Part shown: positions 28,368-35,940 of the stretch, piece after piece | How positions within the stretch are numbered: position 1 is the first letter of the stretch | Layout: each line of letters opens with the position of its first letter | From: Streptomyces sp. ADI95-17 | GTDB lineage: Bacteria; Actinomycetota; Actinomycetes; Streptomycetales; Streptomycetaceae | Direction of reading: 5' to 3' | DNA: 64,000 bases | Assembly: GCF_003846175.1 (NCBI RefSeq) | Contig: NZ_ML123046.1 | Coordinates: forward strand, 632,652 to 696,651 | Position numbers and translations under genes: made by a program | The notes under the pieces: generated by a model | Database searches by the model: none | What the model saw: only the letters and a program-made list of their open reading frames with translations | Told to the model about the DNA's origin: nothing

Positions 28368-29297
28368 ATGGATGTTGAAGCGCTGCGGACGTTCGTGGCC
28401 GTCGCCGAGACCGGCCAGTTCCAGGCTGCTGCCGACAAGCTGGGGATCAGCCAGCAGGCGGTCTCCAAGCGGATCGCGGCCCTGGAGAGGCACATCGAGG
28501 TCACGCTCCTGGTGCGGACCTCCCGAGGCTCCCGGCTGAGCCTGGACGGGCAGGTCTTCCTGCCGCACGCCAGGAAGGTTCTGGCGGCCATCGAGCAGGC
28601 CGAGCAGGCCGTGCGCCCCGGCAGCCGTCCCTTGCGCGTCGATGTCCTCAATCGGCGCATCTCTCCGGCCCAGGCCGTCTACCGGTTCTACCGCTCCCAC
28701 CCCGAGACGGACCTGGACGCGGTCACGCTGAGCAAGGAGAACGCCGCCGAGGCCGCCCAGGCGGTGCTCGAAGGGACCGTCGACGCGTCTTTCCGTGCGC
28801 TGCCGGCAGACCAGGTCCCGGCCGGGATCAGCGCCGAACGACTCCTGGACGCACCCCTGGAGCTCCTGGTCGGACCCGGCCACCCGCTGGCTGACGCGCC
28901 CTGGGTCAGGCCTGCGGACCTGGCCGGCCACCGCATCTGGATTCCCGGGATCAGGCCGGGCACGGAGTGGGCGGCGTTCTACCAGGCGCTGTCCAAGGCC
29001 TTCGGCCTGAGCATCGACGCGCTCGGCCCCAACTTCGGTGACGAGGCATTGATGGACGCGCTGGCCGACTCGGCCTCGCTGGCCACCCTCGTCGGCAGCG
29101 GGGACCGGTACCTGTGGCCCCAGACCCACGACCTGCGGCGCATCCCGTTGCACGACCCGACCCCGGTCTACCCGCACGTGCTGCTGTTCCGCAGCGGAGA
29201 CCAGCACCCCGTGCTGACCGCGCTACGCGACCATCTGCGCACCGCAGGCCCGCGAACCCCGCACGACGTGTGGGTGCCGGACTGGGTGGACCGCTGA
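28368..29297 (+). CDS. LysR family transcriptional regulator
   Basis: A 309-residue regulator with an N-terminal winged helix-turn-helix (MDVEALRTFVAVAETGQFQAAADKLG..., with SQQAVSKRIAALERH as recognition helix, residues about 25-40). An effector-binding domain of the periplasmic-binding type follows (about residues 90-300). It is divergent from the sugar acetyltransferase gene and probably controls it and itself through the palindrome at 28336-28350. Effector unknown. Length and start match the family. Confidence 0.9.
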   Translation: MDVEALRTFVAVAETGQFQAAADKLGISQQAVSKRIAALERHIEVTLLVRTSRGSRLSLDGQVFLPHARKVLAAIEQAEQAVRPGSRPLRVDVLNRRISPAQAVYRFYRSHPETDLDAVTLSKENAAEAAQAVLEGTVDASFRALPADQVPAGISAERLLDAPLELLVGPGHPLADAPWVRPADLAGHRIWIPGIRPGTEWAAFYQALSKAFGLSIDALGPNFGDEALMDALADSASLATLVGSGDRYLWPQTHDLRRIPLHDPTPVYPHVLLFRSGDQHPVLTALRDHLRTAGPRTPHDVWVPDWVDR

Positions 29298-29325
29298 CCA
29301 GACGACCGAATTGACAGACACGCCC

Positions 29326-30017
29326 TGGTCTTCTGCGTCGGGAATTCTGTTCAGATAGCTGGCGAGGCGTTCGAGGGTCTCGTCTGCGGTCTTGGTCCGG
29401 ACGTAGGGCCTGGGGTCGGTGGTTCATGCGGCGATCCAGGTCCGGATGTCCTTCTCCGGGGCCTGGACAGGCCTGCGGACGCCTCGCCCTGTCTGCTTGT
29501 CCGTCAGCTCGGCGAACCATCGCTCCACCAGGTTGGGCAAGGACGATCCGGTGGGTGTGAAGTGCAGGTGGAACCGTGTGTGTTCCGGCAGCCAGGTCCT
29601 GATGGCCGGGGTCTTGTGGGTGGCGTAGTTGTCCAGCACAAGGTGGACCGGTACGGACGCGTCGACAGCAGAGACGTCTCCGAGCGGTGCGGCTGCAGGC
29701 CGAACGCCCGCCAGATCCGCGACACGGCCGACTGCGACAGGCCCAGTTCCTTCGCCATCGAACGCGTCGACCAGTGGGTTGCGTTCTTCGGCGTGGACCC
29801 GAGCTGAGCGGCCACGTCCTTGTTCGAGACACCCCGGGCGCAGGCCGGGACAATCCGACACCGCAGGGCCCACGCCTGCGGTGTCGAACGGCGCCGCACC
29901 CACCCCTTGAGAGCGGCCCACTCCTCGTCCGACAACGTCAACTCAGTCTTCGGCCGCCACGTCCGTGCCATAGGGCAAGCCTGAAAATCTGAACAGAAAT
30001 CCTGACTCAGAGGGCTA
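29326..30017 (-). mobile_element. IS630-family deletion derivative with terminal inverted repeats
   Basis: About 692 bases bounded by 31-base imperfect inverted repeats (29326-29356 and 29987-30017; about 24 of 31 matching, the inner TTCTGTTCAGAT perfect). Inside is a transposase relic. The right end lies exactly at the TAG stop of the phosphotransferase gene. IS630 elements use TA target sites, consistent with TA in that stop. Full elements are about 1.1 kb; roughly 400 bases of coding sequence are missing. Confidence 0.8.
29357..29971 (-). pseudogene. IS630-type transposase with internal deletions
   Basis: The product would start MARTWRPKTELTLSDEEWAA and keep the N-terminal helix-turn-helix (GVSNKDVAAQLG). 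It then jumps to STPKNATHWSTRSMAKELGL, shifts frame, and jumps again to VHLVLDNYATHKTPAIRTWL, FHLHFTPTGSS and LVERWFAELTDKQ. After a stop come remnants of the C-terminus (RPYVRTKTADETLERL). The first catalytic aspartate block (VDEK) is deleted; the second aspartate (LDNYATH) and the glutamate (VERWF) remain. It cannot encode an active DDE transposase. Confidence 0.85.
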
Positions 30018-31073
30018 GTACCAAGGTCGGGCGTCATGCGTGGGCAGCGGACGCAGATTCGGCCAGCGTTCGAGCAGACGGCAGGCCAGGGCGGAGCTGA
30101 GGCGGCCGACGGCGTGCAGGTGATCGTGGTCGCGGGTCATGCCGGCGACCACGTCCAGGCGGTGGACGAGCCGCTCACGAGCGGAGACGTGGCCCCACTC
30201 GAAGTCCTCGGCGGGTACCCGGGCGAACTGGTCGACCGTCCCGCGGTGGGCCCGCTCGACGAGTGCGTCGCCCTGGATCAGCCAGCCCGCGCACGCGTCG
30301 GCGAGGTCACCCGGCACGTCCTTCCCGGTGAGGCCGCGCCAGGTGGTCCGGTAGATGTCCTCGACCTCCGTGAGCGGGGCCGCGGTGACCGACATGGCAC
30401 ACCAGCAGGTGGGGAAGCCGATGCGGAAGTAGGCGAGTTCGATCAGGCCGTTGCCGAGCGAGGCCCGCTCGAAGTCGACGAAGCGGACGCCGTCGGCGGT
30501 ACGCAGATCATTGCCGGGGCAGGGGTCGCCGTGCAGCAGCGCATGGTGCGAGGTGGGGTCCAACCGCTCCAGGAGACCGGCGAGTTCATCGGGAACCGTG
30601 GACGGTACGGGCACGTCGAGCGCCCTGGCCAGGGTGAGGAAGGACTCCGCGTCGGTGGCCGTGGGCCCCGACCAGACCGGTAGTGCGCCCGCGTCGGCGG
30701 GCCCGGTCAGGGCGTGCAGCCGGGCGAGCGACTCGGCGTACCCGGGCATCCAGTCGTCCGTCTTGCCGAGGTCGTCCAAATGTTCGAGGACCATCACCCG
30801 CGAGGACAGGTCCGTGGCGAGCACCGCGGGGGCCACGGCGGGCCCGGAGGCCCGCCCCGCCAGGTGCAGCCCGGCGACCTCCCGCGCGAAGCGCGTGTTC
30901 GCGTCGGCACCCGTGTCCCCGCCGTCGGTGATCTGCTTGACGATCACCAGCCGTCGGTCCGTCAGCCGCACCCGCCACACCCGTGACCGCGGACTGCTGT
31001 CCAGGAGTTTGGCCAGTTGGGGCGTGCCCACGGTGGAGAGCAGCGCCTCGTCGAACGGAACACGGTTCGGCAT
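30015..31073 (-). CDS. Aminoglycoside/homoserine-kinase-type phosphotransferase family protein
   Basis: A 352-residue protein-kinase-like small-molecule phosphotransferase. The likely ATP lysine is K46 and glutamate E65. The catalytic loop is H181-GD183-PCPGN188, and the metal-binding motif is VD200-F-E202. N- and C-lobes are complete. The substrate may be an antibiotic, sugar or amino alcohol; nothing in the context decides. The final codons read RPWY followed by TAG, where the TA is the insertion target and the G is the first base of the adjacent IS630 derivative, so the native C-terminus may have been longer. Confidence 0.82.
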   Translation of the reverse strand: MPNRVPFDEALLSTVGTPQLAKLLDSSPRSRVWRVRLTDRRLVIVKQITDGGDTGADANTRFAREVAGLHLAGRASGPAVAPAVLATDLSSRVMVLEHLDDLGKTDDWMPGYAESLARLHALTGPADAGALPVWSGPTATDAESFLTLARALDVPVPSTVPDELAGLLERLDPTSHHALLHGDPCPGNDLRTADGVRFVDFERASLGNGLIELAYFRIGFPTCWCAMSVTAAPLTEVEDIYRTTWRGLTGKDVPGDLADACAGWLIQGDALVERAHRGTVDQFARVPAEDFEWGHVSARERLVHRLDVVAGMTRDHDHLHAVGRLSSALACRLLERWPNLRPLPTHDARPWY

Positions 31074-31224
31074 GCCGACGAGCGTAGCCGTGGCTTCGCA
31101 CGCCCGAGCGCACTTTCAGCCGACCGCCGAACACGCCCCCGGCCGACCGGCATTGAGTCGATCAGCCTTCACCGGGACGAACCATCAAGCCTCAGCCTTC
31201 GCCGAGACAGGTCACCGTGTGTCC

Positions 31225-31265
31225 TGTGACAGTGAACCTTGACCATTGTCAGCGAAGTTTGACCA
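31225..31265 (+). repeat. Paired end repeats of a Tn7-like relic, left side
   Basis: Two adjacent related units: TGTGACAGTGAACCTTGACCA (31225-31245 less the final base in the 20-base core) and TTGTCAGCGAAGTTTGACCA (31246-31265). They share TGxCAG near the start, GAA in the middle and TTGACCA at the end. Inverted relatives occur at 34561-34581 and 34592-34612, and a solo copy at 32113-32132. Paired 20-base sites in opposite orientation are how TnsB-type transposases mark transposon ends. Confidence 0.65.
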
Positions 31266-31361
31266 CGAGGTCGCTGCTGCCCAATTCGCCGACCGGGCTT
31301 CCAGGCCGGTGTGGTTCAGCCCGCTTGATGAGGCGATGAGGGAGGGTGCGACCATCCTCGG

Positions 31362-32087
31362 ATGCAAGAGATCGACGAGTTGGTCAATGTGGTTGATCCG
31401 GCGTGGCCGGAGCTTCGCGAGATGCTTTCGGCGGGCTCCGTGCCCGTTCAGGTGCTGTCTGCCGATGTTGACGAGGGTCGCCGATGCCTTCTGCAGATGC
31501 AGGTCACGGCGCGATCGATGCTGGGTGCTCTGGCGTTGAACACCGGCGGTCTGCTCGTGGACAACGGGTGGGTGCGTGTGTTCGGCGGGGGTTCGGTCAC
31601 GGGTGGGGGGCTCCCGAGTCTGGCGCAGGTCAACCGTTTCCCCGCATACTTCGATCCGGTCTGGCATCCCGCGACAGGTCTGATCGTCGGCCACGACGTC
31701 GTCGGCGGGGTCTTCGCGCTGAACGGTGGCGATCCTGCGGCTGCGGGCCGGCCTGGGGCACCTGGGCAGATGACGTACTTCGCTCCCGACACTCTTGAGT
31801 GGGAAGCGATGGAAATGGGCCACTCCGGGTGGGTCTCCTGGCTGCTCTCGGGCCAGTTGGAGACGTTCTACGACGGGCTGCGATGGCCTGGCTGGCGTGA
31901 GGAAGCTGCGGCCCTGGCCTTGCCGCAGGGCATTTCTGTGTATCCGTTCCTGTGGTCCAAGGAGGCCCATGCCGATCTAGCGGCGACAAGTAGGAGGCCT
32001 GTGCCGATGCGCGAGGTCATCGGAGTCGCTGCGGACTTCGCCCGGCAGATGGGGCCGTCTGATCCTGGGTTCCTCGGCGACGTATGA
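31362..32087 (+). CDS. DUF2625 family protein
   Basis: A 241-residue soluble protein of the DUF2625 family. It opens MQEIDELVNVVDPAWPELRE and contains the diagnostic LQMQVTARSMLGALALNTGG and LLVDNGWVRVFGGGS segments, and later YFAPDTLEWEAMEMGHSGWV. Function is unknown; the family tends to occur with immunity-like and contact-system genes. It lies inside the proposed Tn7-like relic as intact cargo. GGAGGG upstream is rather far (about 18 bases) from the ATG at 31362. Confidence 0.82.
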   Translation: MQEIDELVNVVDPAWPELREMLSAGSVPVQVLSADVDEGRRCLLQMQVTARSMLGALALNTGGLLVDNGWVRVFGGGSVTGGGLPSLAQVNRFPAYFDPVWHPATGLIVGHDVVGGVFALNGGDPAAAGRPGAPGQMTYFAPDTLEWEAMEMGHSGWVSWLLSGQLETFYDGLRWPGWREEAAALALPQGISVYPFLWSKEAHADLAATSRRPVPMREVIGVAADFARQMGPSDPGFLGDV

Positions 32088-32112
32088 CCGGGTCCACTGC
32101 CGCTCGTCAAGA

Positions 32113-32240
32113 TTGTCAGCGAAGTCCGGCTTCCCACGCGAGTGCCGCCTTTCGTTGGCGGTAGGCCTTCTGCCGGCAGCGGTGTGAGCACGTTCGACGC
32201 AGGATCTGGCCTGGGCATGGCGGCGCCGCATTCCTGACAG
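32113..32240 (-). pseudogene. Zinc-ribbon fragment and solo transposon repeat
   Basis: The minus strand carries pieces of a short zinc-ribbon module in shifted frames: an ECGAAMPRP segment near 32220, then CSHRCRQKAYRQRKAA near 32150. This CxxC...CxxxC arrangement is common at the ends of actinobacterial mobile-element proteins. A single TTGTCAGCGAAG repeat at 32113-32124 on the + strand matches the transposon end repeats. Confidence 0.45.
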
Positions 32241-32480
32241 CGGCGTGGCCACCGAGCTCAGCATCTTCTCGATGTGCCCCTTTTCGAAGGGCGAGCCCTT
32301 GTGCGTCGGCCGGAACTCGATCTCCAGAAAGCGGCAGGCCGAGCGGAAGTTGCGGGAGATGAACGCCTTGCCGTGGTCGCAGACGATCATCTCCGGGACG
32401 ATCACTGGCCGTGCCGCCGCGCGCTCCAGCCGTTCGTCCAGAGCCAGCAGCCGGCGGTGCGGCAGCACCGAGCGGGACAT
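32241..32480 (-). pseudogene. TnsB-like (Mu/Tn7-type DDE) transposase fragment
   Basis: The minus strand encodes LLALDERLERAAARPVIVPE, then MIVCDHGKAFISRNFRSACR and FRPTHKGSPFEKGHIEKML. These are the DDE-core segments of the large TnsB/Mu family integrases: the D of CDHGK and the E of KGHIEK are catalytic positions. Only about 80 residues remain of a protein normally around 600-700 residues, so it is a remnant. Confidence 0.75.
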
Positions 32481-32489
32481 CGAGACGGC

Positions 32490-33055
32490 CGGACCACAGC
32501 AGGTGGAACAGCACCGGAAGAACCTGCAGCGGGTCGCCAACCCGCTCGGCCCCGGCATCGGGCCAGCCAGCGGACGTTCGCCATGAACACCGGCTCGGGC
32601 GTATCCGCCCACTCGAACGCCCAGCCCACCGCCCCGCAAGCCTCCTGGGTTGCCTCGAAGGCTTCTTCCGCCCGCTCGCCCAGGCGGTCGACGGACCGGA
32701 CATCGACCACCCGGGCCCGGCCGTCGGCGAACGGTACGAAGTGGTCAGGGGCGTGACGACGCGGTTCCCGCCCGTCGTGCCAGTGCAGCCAGAACGGCTG
32801 CGAAGCGATCCCGACCACCTCCGGATCGCGATCCAGCAGGACCAGCCGATCCCGTTCCAGTCACGACTCGTATCCCACATGGTCAGCCGTCGTCGCGGTG
32901 TAGTACCGGCCCGGAAAGCTCTCGCCGCCCTTCGCCCACCGGAACCGGCGAACTGGCTCGCGTCCTCGAAGCGAACGCTCCAAGTCTCTCCAAGCAGCAG
33001 CCGACGGTGACCTGCGACACCGTAAAACTCCAGCTCAAAGGCCGATAACGCGAAG
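32490..33055 (-). pseudogene. TnsA-like transposase endonuclease gene with a nonsense codon
   Basis: The frame reads FRWAKGGESFPGRYYTATTA, DHVGYES, then TGA at 32861-32863, then LERDRLVLLDRDPEVVGIAS and QPFWLHWHDGREPRRHAPDH, VDVRSVDRL and ANVRWLA. This is the TnsA-like endonuclease subunit of actinobacterial heteromeric transposons, in which an arginine codon CGA has become TGA. The C-terminal part (LQVLPVLFHLLWSGRL) continues in another frame near 32490-32555, and only a partial N-terminus is present. It is transcribed toward the TnsB fragment, as in active elements. Confidence 0.78.
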
Positions 33056-33102
33056 TCGCCCGCCGCCCCCTCGCCGTTGGTGCAGCCTCCGCTGTCGCAC
33101 AT

Positions 33103-33399
33103 GGTCGTCTGGGGGCGTTGACCCGTCGATCTTCTTCAAGCCGGTGGCCTGCGGCCAGTGCCAGAAACCGATTGACCGCCGCAAGGACGGCTGGACCCGG
33201 CGTGGCGTTGGTGCTCGCGCGAGTGCTACCGGCTGTCCTGCGGCCGGCCTGAGCAGCCAAAGAAGGCTGAGCAGCCGAGCGGCTGATCGTGCAGACACCC
33301 ATCTGCCTGCGTACACGTGATGCGACAGGTGGGCTTTCCCGAGGCTGCGCAGGGTGGCAGGGCGGTCGCTGCTGCTGTTGACAGAAGGAGCTACCGAGG
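33103..33399. other. Gap with a decayed zinc-ribbon frame
   Basis: No intact gene. On the + strand at about 33150-33285 a frame reads CGQCQKPIDRRKDGW and, after a one-base shift, RWCSRECYRLSCGRPEQPKK followed by a stop. It is a small treble-clef-like protein broken by a frameshift. TTGACA at 33378-33383 and AAGGAG at 33385-33390 belong to the DUF4240 gene. Confidence 0.45.
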
Positions 33400-34008
33400 A
33401 TGTCAGTGGCGGTTGCGATGCTGTGCAGCATGAACGACAAGACCTTCTGGGCGCTCATGGATGAGCTGAGCTGTCGACCCGGTGACCGGCACGAACGGTT
33501 GGAGTGGCTGCGCGGGGAGTTGCGGTGTCGGCCAGCCGCGGAGGGAGTGGAGTTTCAGGCGCATCTGGAGGCCGCGTGCGAGGCGGTCGCTACGGACGCA
33601 GTGTGGCGAGCGGTGAGCCGGATCGAGGGTGGCTTGTGCTCCGACGACGGCTTCGACTACTTCGCGCTCTGGCTGGTGGCCCAGGGACAAGGGACGTACA
33701 AGGCGGTGCTTGCTGATCCGGATGCCCTCGCCGACGTTGCTGAGGTGCGAGCCCTGGTAGGACGGCACATGCGGGAGTGGTGTGACGACGAGTGGCCGGA
33801 ATGGGAGGAGCTCGACTATGTGGCCCAGGAGGTATTCGACGAGCTGACGGGCCGGGAGGGCGACTGCGCGGAGGCGTTCTACGAGGCCCTGGAAGCCGTT
33901 CAGGAGACATGGGTGAAGCCCGAAGCAGAGATCGACACCGTAGAGGCGACGCGGAGAACTGGGACACCCCGACTCGACGCCCTCTTCCCTGCGGGAGCAA
34001 GTTCCTAA
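33400..34008 (+). CDS. DUF4240 domain protein
   Basis: A 202-residue acidic protein. The DUF4240 domain begins MNDKTFWALMDELSCRPGDR near residue 11 and continues through DDGFDYFALWLVAQGQGTYK at about residue 80 to the WPEWEELDYVAQEVFDELTG region near 130. Function is unknown; family members are frequently found as immunity-like neighbours of toxins. The ATG at 33400 has AAGGAG 9 bases upstream; the ATG at 33430 would trim ten residues. It is intact and carried within the proposed transposon relic. Confidence 0.82.
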   Translation: MSVAVAMLCSMNDKTFWALMDELSCRPGDRHERLEWLRGELRCRPAAEGVEFQAHLEAACEAVATDAVWRAVSRIEGGLCSDDGFDYFALWLVAQGQGTYKAVLADPDALADVAEVRALVGRHMREWCDDEWPEWEELDYVAQEVFDELTGREGDCAEAFYEALEAVQETWVKPEAEIDTVEATRRTGTPRLDALFPAGASS

Positions 34009-34138
34009 GCGGTGACGCGGCGCCGCCGTCCATGACGGTAGGTAAAGGGCATGGGATTTGGACCTGCCATCCGGGTGAGCACGTTCGCTGGCTCTGTCGC
34101 TGATCCTGTGACGTACCAGAGCGGCGCAGGGCTCTGCC

Positions 34139-34378
34139 CTACTCGTAGAGGGTGGCTGCGCGGAGGGCTCGGGCCATGAAGGTCCAATCGCCGTCGGGCG
34201 GGATCTGCTCATCTGCGTTCTTGTACGCGCCCGGGGAGTCGTGCACCCATGCGGCAAGTGCTTCCAGGAAGTCGTCCAGGGTGCCGTTCTCCCACTCCTG
34301 GCCCCGGGTGCGGAACTCTTTGTGCAGGTCACGCAGGAAGGCGACCAGCTCTTCACGGCTGCGCGGTTCGGGAGGCAT
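34139..34378 (-). CDS. Small DUF7660-like protein
   Basis: A 79-residue acidic protein starting MPPEPRSREELVAFLRDLHK, with the pattern EWENGTLDDFLEALAAWVHD and an ending LRAATLYE. This is characteristic of a small family (DUF7660) often encoded beside toxin-immunity type genes. Function unknown. The start at 34378 gives the compact family length; an ATG at 34426 would add 16 residues. It points back toward the DUF4240 gene and lies within the transposon relic, close to its right end. Confidence 0.72.
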   Translation of the reverse strand: MPPEPRSREELVAFLRDLHKEFRTRGQEWENGTLDDFLEALAAWVHDSPGAYKNADEQIPPDGDWTFMARALRAATLYE

Positions 34379-34560
34379 GGACGACAACGTACCCCGTGCG
34401 ATCGCGCGGAGATCCAGACAGATCACAAGATCAGAGACAGAGCCCGTTCACCCGTACTTGCCGGGGCGCTCCGGCGGCTCTGGTGAGTACGCCCCATTAC
34501 TGACGGCAGCCAACCGGGCATCCGAGACGGGGCAACTATCAGCAGCGCAACACCGCACAA

Positions 34561-34612
34561 CGGTCAGCCTTCGCTGACACAGACGGCCAAGTGGTCACTC
34601 TCAACTGACACA
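34561..34612 (-). repeat. Paired end repeats of the Tn7-like relic, right side
   Basis: Reverse complements of CGGTCAGCCTTCGCTGACAC (34561-34580) and TGGTCACTCTCAACTGACAC (34592-34611). Both match the left-end repeats: TGTCAGCGAAGxxTGACC is shared between 31247-31264 and 34562-34579. They are inverted relative to the left pair and about 3.3 kb away. Confidence 0.62.
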
Positions 34613-34712
34613 AAGCAGCTTTGATCAACCTCCCCTGGCAATCGATCAACGATCACTGTCACAGGTCAACCGTGCCCCTTGCCCAGGGATTGTCAGGCGA
34701 TCGGTTCCGATA

Positions 34713-34744
34713 TATCGTTGACGCATCGCGACAGATCAACGATA
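34713..34744. promoter_or_regulatory. Inverted repeat operator of the PadR gene
   Basis: Perfect 9-base arms TATCGTTGA (34713-34721) and TCAACGATA (34736-34744) separated by 14 bases, ending just before the ribosome binding site. A related GATCAACGATC lies at 34644-34654. PadR repressors commonly bind such AT-rich dyads in their own promoter. Confidence 0.7.
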
Positions 34745-34758
34745 GAAGGAGTAGAGCG

Positions 34759-35364
34759 ATGCGTTCACATGGGCACGAGCAAGAGTTCGGGCATGGTCAC
34801 GGTCATGGGCCCTGGGGGCCCGGTCGTCCGGGGCGTGGTGGCTTCGAGGGGCGGCGGGCCGCCTTCGGGCCGTTCGGGCCGCCGTTCGGTGGCGGGCCGT
34901 TCGGTGGCGGGCGTGGCCGGGGGAGGGCGCGGCGCGGTGACGTACGCGCTTCGATCCTGGCGCTGCTGAAGGACCGGCCGATGCACGGGTACGAGATGAT
35001 CCAGGAGATCGGCGAGCGCAGCGGCGGGGCCTGGCGGCCCAGTCCGGGCTCGGTGTATCCGACGCTCCAGCTGCTGGAGGACGAGGGTCTGATCGTCAGC
35101 GCGAGCGAGGGTGGCAAGAAGCTGTTCACGCTCACCGACGCCGGCCGCACCGAGGCGGAGTCGGGGTCCGAGGCGCCCTGGGAGGAAGCCGGGCGTGGCG
35201 TCGACTGGGAGAGTGCCAATGAGATCCGTCAGGCCGGATTCGGCTTGATGGAGGCGTTCGGGCAGGTCTGGAAGACCGGCTCGGCCGACCAGCGGAAGAA
35301 GGCTCTCGCGGTCATCGGTGACGCCCGTAAGAAGCTGTATCTGATCCTTGCCGACGAGCACTGA
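34759..35364 (+). CDS. PadR family transcriptional regulator
   Basis: A 201-residue repressor-type regulator. The first 55 residues are low-complexity and rich in His, Gly, Pro and Phe (EFGHGHGHGPWGPGRPGRGG and repeated FGGGPFGGG). The PadR winged helix follows at about residues 57-125 (ASILALLKDRPMHGYEMIQE, SVYPTLQLLEDEGLI), and the C-terminal helices make the dimer interface. AAGGAG 7 bases upstream sets the ATG at 34759. The dyad at 34713-34744 suggests autoregulation. Nothing adjacent is obviously a regulated transporter, which is the usual partner. Confidence 0.9.
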   Translation: MRSHGHEQEFGHGHGHGPWGPGRPGRGGFEGRRAAFGPFGPPFGGGPFGGGRGRGRARRGDVRASILALLKDRPMHGYEMIQEIGERSGGAWRPSPGSVYPTLQLLEDEGLIVSASEGGKKLFTLTDAGRTEAESGSEAPWEEAGRGVDWESANEIRQAGFGLMEAFGQVWKTGSADQRKKALAVIGDARKKLYLILADEH

Positions 35365-35399
35365 GCCCCGTGAGGTGCGGTGCCCACGGGTGTGGTGAC

Positions 35400-35430
35400 A
35401 AGGGCCTCGCGGCCGAGCCGCGAGGCCCTT
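35400..35430. terminator. Bidirectional terminator between PadR and SRPBCC genes
   Basis: Perfect 14-base arms AAGGGCCTCGCGGC (35400-35413) and GCCGCGAGGCCCTT (35417-35430) with a 3-base CGA loop, in the gap between the two convergent genes. Confidence 0.88.
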
Positions 35431-35447
35431 CCCGTCTGCCGGGTGTG

Positions 35448-35879
35448 TCAGACGGCGACGAGGCCGCCCAGTTTGCGCAATGACTCGACGAGCGCGGCCG
35501 TCGCCGAGTCCTTGAGCTTTCCGGCCATCAGGGAGACCGCCGCGCCGGTGAACTCCCCGTCGATGCGGACCGTGGTCGCATCACCGTCGGGGGTCAGTGA
35601 ATAGCGCATGGCCAGGTTGACGCCCATCGGGCCCTTGCCCTTGGTGGTCAGCAGGCGTGCGGTCTCCAGCTCCGCCACCGTCCAGGTCACCTCGGCCGGG
35701 AAACCCATGAGCTTCATGTTCTCCTCGTAGGTGGCGGCGAGTTCGAGTGTCGCCGGGCCGCCTTTGGGGAAGCTGGTGTGGGTGGCGTTCCACTGGTCGT
35801 ACGCGGTGAAGTCCGTCAGCTGGGCCCACACCTTCTCGGCCGGTGCTTCGATGCGTGCCTCTGCACTGACTTCGGCCAT
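35448..35879 (-). CDS. SRPBCC family protein
   Basis: A 143-residue START/Bet v1-like ligand-binding protein. It has the fold-opening segment VSAEARIEAPAEKVWAQLTD, followed by FTAYDQWNATHTSFPKG, VTWTVAELETARLLTTK and a closing amphipathic helix (LKDSATAALVESLRKLG). Members bind hydrophobic ligands or act as dehydratases, cyclases or CoxG-like factors; no specific role can be assigned. It is convergent with PadR and separated by a strong terminator. Confidence 0.87.
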   Translation of the reverse strand: MAEVSAEARIEAPAEKVWAQLTDFTAYDQWNATHTSFPKGGPATLELAATYEENMKLMGFPAEVTWTVAELETARLLTTKGKGPMGVNLAMRYSLTPDGDATTVRIDGEFTGAAVSLMAGKLKDSATAALVESLRKLGGLVAV

Positions 35880-35940
35880 GCGACCACCCCTTCTCGGCGG
35901 GTTACGGTGTCGCGGAACGTAGCCGCAGTGACCGGAACAT

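Larger units (their letters stand above)
31220..34622. mobile_element. Probable degenerate Tn7-like (TnsA/TnsB-type) transposon
   Basis: About 3.4 kb bounded by paired repeats in inverted orientation. Contents are a DUF2625 gene, remnants of tnsB-like and tnsA-like genes, zinc-ribbon remnants, a DUF4240 gene and a DUF7660 gene. Boundaries are approximate: the termini are guessed from TGTCCTGTGACAG on the left and the complement of CTGACACAAAGCA on the right. No target-site duplication could be identified. Recognised from end repeats plus the TnsA-like reading frame; the assignment as one element is inference. Confidence 0.55.
34379..34758. other. Intergenic region with transposon end and PadR control region
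   Basis: 380 bases. The left part is featureless; 34561-34612 carries the inverted transposon end repeats; 34640-34744 carries repeated ATCAACGATC/TATCGTTGA-like sequences that form the presumed PadR operator. No gene was found. Confidence 0.5.
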
